A stretch of DNA of 20,853 nucleotides, from positions 1 through 20,853 of the forward strand of contig JAPXNL010000021.1 in the NCBI GenBank assembly GCA_033808535.1, read 5' to 3'. The notes beneath the pieces are model-generated. The model did not search any database. It had not been told where the DNA came from and saw only the letters and a list, made by a program, of their open reading frames with translations. Position numbers and translations under genes: made by a program. Positions 17,001 to 20,853 of this stretch are shown piece by piece. This DNA comes from DTU078 sp033808535. Lineage in GTDB: Bacteria; Bacillota; Clostridia; Oscillospirales; CAG-272. Numbering within the stretch: position 1 is the stretch's first letter; each line of letters begins with the position of its first letter.

Positions 17001-17075
17001 AACCGACAGTGCGCCGAACATCATCGCAATCGCCATGAAAATGGCAATCAGCTTTTGTGCATGCGATTTGTTCAT
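14019..17075 (-). CDS. Chimeric solute-binding protein with tandem carbohydrate-binding-like domains
   Basis: A 1018-aa exported protein, about 2.3 times the length of a usual sugar-binding protein. A signal peptide (1-30, ending PVSAADS, no lipobox Cys) and a Ser/Ala/Asp-rich linker precede two related beta-sandwich-like domains at about 96-263 and 289-421. Each holds a strand of the type 'W.V.IPKTGRYAMRITY' / 'M.YKVDVPESGFYTIATRF' and then 'R..YIDDKLPFSEARYFYF' / 'R..RINGEIPFREASYCRF', a layout like CBM6/35-type modules. A helical region (about 424-585) leads to a family-1 binding-protein fold at about 604-1000, beginning VEMWIVSILGRDD. A GGAGG site lies 11 nt before the ATG. It is the first gene of the operon and should deliver substrate to one or both permease pairs. 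The Ser/Glu-rich end (EGEPTEDSAS) has no anchor. Confidence 0.9.
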   Translation of the reverse strand: MNKSHAQKLIAIFMAIAMMFGALSVIPVSAADSAATDSADSSQDAAYDESSQASEAELEIYGTYNRTLAEIEDMINAISYNDYNSKYADVPKAEQTVTINAADYDPENTTADVKVLNDYEGMPGRSLQMGPTGKTTWHVNIPKTGRYAMRITYIPVIGDTITTVERMLYIDDKLPFSEARYFYFPRSWEYITNEDGSFDIDIIGNDIRPIRQQNPVWNTYYLRDWLGYTIDPFEFYFTEGEHTITFVGAREPIVISTIEFYRYDEEISYEEYIEYHKSKGAKEVTGIEPIKIQAEAPMLVSNACLYPINDRTSALTEPQDPAVIKFNILNSSVVGQWMRYKVDVPESGFYTIATRFRQNSLIGMFTSRRIRINGEIPFREASYCRFKYSPDWQSLPLNNGKTNFMFYLEKGENIIEFEVVLGDMVDYVYRIGQLIRELNMAYQEMVMLTGPTPDAYRDYGFTRITPDAVRTIGKAAQELYNIAKELSEITGELGDQVATLNTHAMLFQTMAEDEYEIAPNFVTFKNYIIATSNWLYASLDQPLKLDYFTVQGTDESLPPSKANFFQAAWFEIRAFIMSFTMDYTTIGYRDESVDGVEHEYDGEVEMWIVSILGRDDALITRYLIDNYFTPNSNIAVNIKVISAGLTEAILAGIGPDVANMSSMDTITWGLREAVEPLNDKEGFDEVKTWFDDAALTPLTMENAKGEVLTYGLPTVMAFYMMFYRVDTLAELDLEIPKTWNDLYDILPVLQNKHMQIGLPTSLVGTNIFLYQLDGELYAENGRRINLDSNVGLKAFELLTDMFKKYSCPVEYDISWFRTAQMPILIADAIGTYNTLMGFSELRGLWEMAPLLGFEREDGTLNVTSPTTVTAMVIPRGASDPHATWEYMKWYTCEETQIRLAKEQLNVAANPTTKYNTANVNALLSLAWTEDELKAVKTQLNNLVGIPEYPGSYIVPVYVNNAFMSVYNEGTNAISAMLDRILDINKEISRKRREFKMDYLEISYGGSFVEGEPTEDSAS

Positions 17076-17404
17076 GTGGATGATTTCCTCCTACAAGATT
17101 TTGGGAATAAGTGGCGGCTTTTTTGCTCCTCTGAACCGGTAAGCGCCGCAACCGTTCCTTAACATGACACCGGGTGATTATAGTGCGGGTATGAGTCCCG
17201 AAGCAGCCAAAACAGCCTGTTTTGTGCAGGGGGACACGCCACTCGTGCGCTATGCCGCAATATACTTTTAACCGGTCGGTATCGGTACAGGAAATTCTTT
17301 GTTTCTGCTGCGACTGGGCTATGAACGCCGGTTAGCGTTAATAATCCGTTAAGAATTTATTATACTTATTTATAATACAACCGTCGTCGTACCCCAAAAT
17401 TCAC
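17076..17404 (-). other. Long 5' leader of the seven-gene ABC operon
   Basis: From the predicted start near 17404 to the first ATG there are about 330 nt without a credible gene. I cannot match it to a known riboswitch. Visible structure: inverted repeat AACGC-cggtta-GCGTT (17324-17339), and GCGGC/GCCGC arms near 17114-17147 that could form a loose stem just before the ribosome binding site. It could be a regulatory leader or simply contain an operator. Confidence 0.4.
17324..17339. promoter_or_regulatory. Inverted repeat, possible operator of the ABC operon
   Basis: AACGC and GCGTT arms separated by 6 bp, about 65-80 bp downstream of the predicted start site. Size and symmetry would suit a LacI- or GntR-type repressor, but this is one short match and no regulator gene is in the window. 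Confidence 0.25.
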
Positions 17405-17410
17405 TCAATT

Positions 17411-17439
17411 ATAATAACATAAATACGGAAAGTTGTCAA
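17411..17439 (-). promoter_or_regulatory. Sigma-A promoter of the seven-gene ABC operon
   Basis: On the minus strand, TTGACA (17434-17439), a 17-bp spacer and TATTAT (17411-17416). Predicted initiation is near 17404. No comparable promoter was seen between the seven genes, whose gaps are 1-42 bp, so a single transcript of about 12.7 kb is likely. Confidence 0.8.
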
Positions 17440-17575
17440 TAGCGACGAACCTCGGCTCAAATTTACGCACTGTATACACATTGTATTGCTATGGTTTAAA
17501 ACCCTGTTTTTATTTGTTCATATTTATCCCGTATATTGGTGCACCTTCAAATTCCTTCGCGCCAGACACGATGCC

Positions 17576-17590
17576 GTAATTATTATTTAC
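17576..17590. repeat. 15-bp direct repeat, copy 1
   Basis: GTAATTATTATTTAC, identical to 17659-17673, with 83 bp between the starts. The ends GTAA...TTAC are inverted, so each copy is itself nearly palindromic, which suits a dimeric regulator. Confidence 0.6.
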
Positions 17591-17658
17591 TATTACCGGC
17601 CGTTATAGCGTGTATTTTCCTGCTTTCAGGCGACATATCGAGCCTGCATTGATCGGTT

Positions 17659-17673
17659 GTAATTATTATTTAC
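17659..17673. repeat. 15-bp direct repeat, copy 2
   Basis: GTAATTATTATTTAC, second copy of the repeat at 17576-17590. It lies about 190 bp upstream of the yfbR promoter and 220 bp upstream of the ABC operon promoter. Confidence 0.6.
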
Positions 17674-17860
17674 ATAATACAGACAATATAACTATGGGTG
17701 TAGTTTAGGGTCGAGAGCACTTTTGTTGTGCACTATTCACATATTTCGGCCCTCAATTTCTACGCATGCGCATTTTACACAAACTTTTCGAGCCATTTCT
17801 CTGCTGATAACTTTGAAGCTGTTTGCCCTGCATGTTTTGTGTATATTTACGTTTTTTGCC

Positions 17861-17890
17861 TTGACGCAGGGATGCGTTCGGCGTTATAAT
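17861..17890 (+). promoter_or_regulatory. Sigma-A promoter of yfbR
   Basis: TTGACG (17861-17866), an 18-bp spacer and a perfect TATAAT (17885-17890). Predicted start is near 17897, leaving a leader of about 54 nt before the ATG at 17951. Confidence 0.75.
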
Positions 17891-17950
17891 GTACGGTGCT
17901 GGGGATGTGCGCGGTTATATGCGCAATGATGTCAGGAGAGCAGACTTATT

Positions 17951-18535
17951 ATGGCATACAATTTTTTCGCTATTTTATTCAGGCAGAAATATATCGAGCG
18001 GTGGAGCCTTATGCGCAACGTCACTCCCGACACGCTGGCGGCTCACAGCGCCGAGGTGGCAGCGGTCACGCACATGCTCGCCCTGATCGGCAACAAGTAT
18101 TTCGGCAAAAACTACGACTGCGGGCGCGCCGTCCTGCTGGCGCTTTATCATGACTCCTCAGAGGTATACACCGGCGATATGCCCACGCCGGTGAAGTATT
18201 TCAACTCCGGCATGCGCGAGGCTTATTCTGAAATAGAGCGCAACGCCGGCCGCGTGCTGCTGTCAAAGCTGCCGGACGAAATGCGCTGCGAATATGCGCA
18301 GCTTATCGCGCAGGAGGGGACGGAGGCTGACGCAGAACTCTTTCCGCTTGTGAAAGCTGCGGACAAGCTGTGCGCATACATTAAATGCATCGAAGAGGAA
18401 AAATGCGGAAACTACGAATTCCGCGAGGCAAGAAAGACTCTTTATTCCACTCTGCTTTCAAATCCCCTGCCTGAGCTGCACCGGTTCATGGAGGATTACC
18501 TGCCGGCGTTCGAGCTGACAGTTGACGAACTCTGA
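17951..18535 (+). CDS. yfbR: 5'-deoxynucleotidase, HD-domain phosphohydrolase (YfbR)
   Basis: A 194-aa cytosolic HD-family enzyme. E. coli YfbR removes phosphate from deoxyribonucleoside 5'-monophosphates, and this protein aligns along its whole length: FFAILFRQKYIERWSLMRNV at the start, YHDSSEVYTGDMPTPVKYFN in the middle and ADKLCAYIKCIEE near residue 140. Metal ligands are in place at His32, His67-Asp68 and Asp138; Glu71 and Asp76 also match conserved active-site residues, and Arg17-Trp18 match the residues that select deoxyribose. AGGAG lies about 12 nt before the ATG. Next comes upp on the same strand after 76 bp, so both serve nucleotide salvage. Whether they share a transcript is not certain. 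Confidence 0.94.
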   Translation: MAYNFFAILFRQKYIERWSLMRNVTPDTLAAHSAEVAAVTHMLALIGNKYFGKNYDCGRAVLLALYHDSSEVYTGDMPTPVKYFNSGMREAYSEIERNAGRVLLSKLPDEMRCEYAQLIAQEGTEADAELFPLVKAADKLCAYIKCIEEEKCGNYEFREARKTLYSTLLSNPLPELHRFMEDYLPAFELTVDEL

Positions 18536-18611
18536 TAATTTATTGTCTATAAAAATATATACAGATCAATTGCTTCATGTATTAAATAATTAAATAGGAT
18601 GGTATTTTTTA

Positions 18612-19241
18612 ATGGGAACGTTTCACCTTATCGATCACCCGCTCATTGTGCACAAGCTGACAATCATGCGCAAAATCGAAACGGGGCCGAAGGACTTCCG
18701 CGAGTTGCTCAATGAGATTTCAATGCTGATGGGCTATGAGGTCACGCGTGATTTTCCGCTTACGGAAGTTGATATCGAAACGCCCATGCAGAAAATGAGG
18801 GCATACGAGATCGACGGCAAAAAAGTGGCAATCGTGCCGATCCTCCGCGCGGGTCTCGGCATGGTCGACGGTCTGCTCAGCCTTATACCTGTCGCAAAAG
18901 TCGGGCATATCGGGCTTTATCGCGACCCGGAAACGCACAATCCCATTGTATATTACTGCAAGCTCCCCTCCGACATAGAGCTGCGCACCGTCATCCTCTG
19001 CGATCCGATGCTTGCAACCGGCGGCTCTGCCTCCGACGCAGTGTCAATGCTCAAGGAGAAGGGTGTAACCGATATCCGCCTGATGTGCCTTGTCGCCGCC
19101 CCGGAGGGTGTAGCCCGGATTCAGAACGATCATCCCGACGTAAACATTTACGCTGCCGCGCTCGACGAACGGCTGAACGACCATGCGTATATACTCCCGG
19201 GCCTGGGCGACGCGGGCGACCGTCTGTACGGCACAAAATAA
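18612..19241 (+). CDS. upp: Uracil phosphoribosyltransferase
   Basis: A 209-aa enzyme that makes UMP from uracil and PRPP in pyrimidine salvage. Family blocks are all present: ETGPKDFRELLNEIS (about 23-37), VAIVPILRAGLGMVDG (72-87), the PRPP loop DPMLATGGSA (131-140), and the C-terminal uracil-binding end AYILPGLGDAGDRLYGT (192-208). Length is normal. The ribosome binding site is weak (AGGATGG about 12 nt before the ATG). The upstream 76 bp are very A/T-rich without a clear promoter. A terminator follows 9 bp after the stop, so the unit yfbR-upp probably ends here. Confidence 0.97.
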   Translation: MGTFHLIDHPLIVHKLTIMRKIETGPKDFRELLNEISMLMGYEVTRDFPLTEVDIETPMQKMRAYEIDGKKVAIVPILRAGLGMVDGLLSLIPVAKVGHIGLYRDPETHNPIVYYCKLPSDIELRTVILCDPMLATGGSASDAVSMLKEKGVTDIRLMCLVAAPEGVARIQNDHPDVNIYAAALDERLNDHAYILPGLGDAGDRLYGTK

Positions 19242-19249
19242 GTATAATC

Positions 19250-19279
19250 AAAGCCGGAACCTGACGGAACCGGCTTTTT
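19250..19279 (+). terminator. Rho-independent terminator after upp
   Basis: Stem AAAGCCGG (19250-19257) with CCGGCTTT (19270-19277), a 12-nt loop and a run of five T ending at 19279. It lies 9 bp after the upp stop. Confidence 0.85.
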
Positions 19280-19290
19280 ACCCGTAATTT

Positions 19291-19296
19291 TATAAT
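19291..19296 (+). promoter_or_regulatory. Possible -10 box for cinA
   Basis: A perfect TATAAT 20 bp before the cinA ATG, after the upp terminator. No -35 match is found at the right distance because that position overlaps the terminator stem, and there is no TGn extension. The leader would be only about 13 nt. Confidence 0.35.
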
Positions 19297-19315
19297 CCGG
19301 AAGCGTGCAGACATT

Positions 19316-20566
19316 ATGATAAAAGTTTCAAACGCTGAAATTCTTTGCGTCGGCACCGAGCTTTTGATCGGTGATATTGTGAATACCAACGCCGCCTTTA
19401 TTTCAAAACGGCTTGCCTCGCTTGGCATAAACCAGTATTACCAGGCGTGCGTCGGCGACAACCCCGCGCGCATGGCGGCAGCCGTAAACGGCGCGCTCTC
19501 GCGCTGCGATCTGCTTATCACCAGCGGCGGACTCGGGCCAACATACGACGACCTGACAAAAGAAACTGTCGCCGCGGCGCTTGGGCGCGAACTTGTGCCT
19601 GACGAGCGCACACTTTGTCGCATACGCGAATTTTTTGACCGGCGCGGCACGGAAATGTCGGAAAATAATATCAAACAGGCGATGATACCGCGCGGAGCAG
19701 TCGTTTTCGACAACGACTGGGGCACCGCACCCGGGCTTGCCGTGGAAGATGAGGAAAAAGGAAAGGTTGTCGTAATGCTGCCCGGCCCGCCCCGCGAGCT
19801 TGAGCCGATGTTTGATACCTATGTGATGCCGTATCTGCGCAAATTTGCGACCGAGATACTCGTCAGCCGGAATGTAAACATCACCGGAATGGGAGAGTCG
19901 GCTGTGGAGGCGCGCCTGCGCCCGCTTATGGAGTCGGCGCTCAACCCAACCGTCGCGCCTTACTGCAAGGAGGGCGAGGTGCGGCTGCGCGTCACCGCCA
20001 AAACCTCCGACCCGGACGAAGGTCTGAGGATGTGCGACGAAATGATCGAGCGCATACGCGCCACGAAGATCGGGCCGTATATATACGGCATCGACACCGA
20101 CCTCGAGCACGCTGTGGTCGATACTCTGCGCGGGCACGGGCTGACGCTGGGCATCGCCGAATCGTGCACCGGCGGGCAGATCGCCTCGCGCATCACCGAT
20201 GTCGCGGGATGTTCCGACGTGTTCCGCGGCGGCATCGTGGCATATGCAAACGAAGTCAAGGTGTCTGCGCTCGGCGTCAGCCCGGAAACTCTGCGCATGC
20301 ACGGCGCGGTGTCCGAGCAGACCGCGCGCGAGATGGCTCTCGGCGCACTATCCCGGCTCGGCTGCAGCGTCGGGCTTGCGACAACCGGCATTGCCGGTCC
20401 GGGCGGCGGTACGCCGCAAAAACCCGTCGGGCTTGTATATGTCGCCTGCGCATACGGCGGCTCCGTGACCGTCGACAGGCTCACGCTTTCGGGCACGCGC
20501 GAGCATATCAGGCGGCTCGCCTCCAACCGCGCATTGAAAATGGCGCTAGAGGCTGTCAGAAAATAA
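19316..20566 (+). CDS. cinA: CinA: competence/damage-inducible protein, nicotinamide-nucleotide deamidase
   Basis: A 416-aa two-domain protein. The N-terminal MoaB/MogA-like domain (about 6-170) shows AEILCVGTELLIGDIVNTN, then ITSGGLGPTYDDLTKE and the MLPGPPRELEPMF block. This part has ADP-ribose pyrophosphatase activity in some species. The C-terminal PncC domain (about 265-416) has LGIAESCTGGQIASRITDVA with the nucleophile region at 282-287, and TTGIAGPGGGTPQKPVG at 356-372; it deamidates NMN to NaMN in NAD recycling. Length is normal. The ribosome binding site is poor (GGAAG about 12 nt upstream). In Bacillota cinA often precedes recA; the DNA after it here holds terminators, not recA. Confidence 0.96.
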   Translation: MIKVSNAEILCVGTELLIGDIVNTNAAFISKRLASLGINQYYQACVGDNPARMAAAVNGALSRCDLLITSGGLGPTYDDLTKETVAAALGRELVPDERTLCRIREFFDRRGTEMSENNIKQAMIPRGAVVFDNDWGTAPGLAVEDEEKGKVVVMLPGPPRELEPMFDTYVMPYLRKFATEILVSRNVNITGMGESAVEARLRPLMESALNPTVAPYCKEGEVRLRVTAKTSDPDEGLRMCDEMIERIRATKIGPYIYGIDTDLEHAVVDTLRGHGLTLGIAESCTGGQIASRITDVAGCSDVFRGGIVAYANEVKVSALGVSPETLRMHGAVSEQTAREMALGALSRLGCSVGLATTGIAGPGGGTPQKPVGLVYVACAYGGSVTVDRLTLSGTREHIRRLASNRALKMALEAVRK

Positions 20567-20573
20567 TAAATCG

Positions 20574-20603
20574 CTGCCGGTACCGCGCTGCGGCTGCCGG
20601 CAG
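20574..20603 (+). other. GC-rich hairpin directly after cinA
   Basis: CTGCCGG (20574-20580) pairs with CCGGCAG (20597-20603), and CCGC (20583-20586) with GCGG (20590-20593), leaving a GCT loop and a small TA/CTG internal loop. There is no T run directly after it, so it is not a classical terminator by itself; it may protect the 3' end or act with the next hairpin. Confidence 0.55.
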
Positions 20604-20616
20604 TGTATGATTTATT

Positions 20617-20643
20617 ACGGGCGAATTTTTATGCCCGTTTTTG
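20617..20643 (+). terminator. Rho-independent terminator of cinA
   Basis: ACGGGC (20617-20622) with GCCCGT (20633-20638), a 10-nt loop and five T (20638-20642). Confidence 0.75.
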
Positions 20644-20669
20644 TTATAGCTTTAATATCAGTGCGTTAT

Positions 20670-20712
20670 CCGCCGGTGGGGGTTAAGAGCCTTACTCCGG
20701 CGGTATATTTTT
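20670..20712 (+). terminator. Second terminator-like hairpin after cinA
   Basis: CCGCCGG (20670-20676) with CCGGCGG (20697-20703), a 20-nt loop and the tail TATATTTTT. It could back up the cinA terminator or end an unseen small transcript. Confidence 0.45.
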
Positions 20713-20853
20713 GCGTGTATTGTTGTCGTATCGTTAGGGCATAGGGCTTATTACTCGTTACTTATGGTATCCGACTGCATGGCGGTGCGCACCGCGGGCG
20801 TTGTTATATATTGCGTCTTTCTTTGCTTCGCTCGATTGTCAAGTCAAGTGCAA
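20713..20853. other. Gene-free right end of the window, with a 14-bp palindrome
   Basis: No coding frame or RNA gene is recognised. GCGGTGCGCACCGC at 20782-20795 is a perfect 14-bp palindrome, possibly a regulator site or part of a larger element beyond the window. Confidence 0.4.

Larger units (their letters stand above)
17440..17860. other. Gene-free A/T-rich region between the divergent operons
   Basis: About 420 bp with no ORF that has a ribosome binding site and coding character on either strand. It holds a 15-bp direct repeat (17576-17590 and 17659-17673), a GGTTT-a-AAACC inverted repeat (17493-17503), and a possible small RNA-like fold at 17707-17753. No tRNA or known riboswitch could be recognised. 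Confidence 0.55.

Noticed and set aside
17076..17404. Known riboswitch classes in the ABC operon leader
   Set aside because: I looked for cyclic-di-GMP, glycine, TPP, SAM and guanidine-type core motifs by eye and saw none; only a covariance search would settle it.
17696..17760. tRNA-like start (GGGTGTAGTTTAG...GAGAGCAC)
   Set aside because: It resembles an acceptor and D arm, but there is no matching 3' acceptor strand, anticodon arm or T loop.
19403..20302. 299-aa open frame on the minus strand
   Set aside because: Antisense to cinA, which is fully conserved here; His/Arg-rich composition typical of a shadow.
1..20853. CRISPR arrays, insertion sequences, prophage or integrase genes
   Set aside because: No regularly spaced repeats, transposase motifs or phage genes were seen; the region looks like ordinary chromosome.

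Overview
The window reads as a chromosomal segment of an anaerobic Gram-positive, most likely a clostridial Bacillota. The reasons are strong GGAGG-type ribosome binding sites, near-consensus sigma-A promoters, CUT1 sugar permeases without their own ATPase, a B. subtilis EndoA-like MazF, DUF5696 and Yip1 proteins next to sugar permeases, and an oxygen-sensitive glycyl radical enzyme. This assignment is inference; no rRNA or other phylogenetic marker is present.

Layout. (1) 3-3828, minus strand: a three-gene operon read right to left from a TTGACA-N17-TATTAT promoter at 3858-3886. It encodes a membrane-anchored SurA-N-like protein, a radical-SAM glycyl radical activase with two extra 4Fe-4S motifs, and a 724-aa glycyl radical enzyme with an unusual active-site motif. 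(2) 4087-4494, plus strand: a MazF endoribonuclease toxin with GTG start and no visible antitoxin gene, divergent from operon 1. (3) 4732-17439, minus strand: a seven-gene operon of about 12.7 kb. It starts at a promoter with the same two hexamers (17411-17439), has a leader of about 330 nt, and ends at a strong hairpin (4732-4769). Gene order is a 1018-aa solute-binding protein with tandem carbohydrate-binding-like domains, a MalF/MalG-type permease pair, an NHL/TPR/Yip1 membrane protein, a DUF5696 secreted protein, and a second MalF/MalG-type pair. (4) 17440-17950: gene-free DNA with a 15-bp direct repeat and the promoter of the next gene. (5) 17951-20566, plus strand: yfbR (5'-deoxynucleotidase), upp (uracil phosphoribosyltransferase) and cinA (NMN deamidase/competence protein), followed by two or three hairpins and about 210 bp without a gene.

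The most interesting unit is operon 3. It appears to be an import and perhaps processing system for a complex glycan or glycoconjugate. One non-lipidated, chimeric binding protein is encoded with two permease pairs plus two large surface or membrane proteins of unknown function. The missing ATPase is probably a shared MsmX-like protein encoded elsewhere. The second focus is the glycyl radical enzyme, whose thiyl-Cys motif lacks the Glu seen in the lyase and dehydratase families, so its substrate is open.
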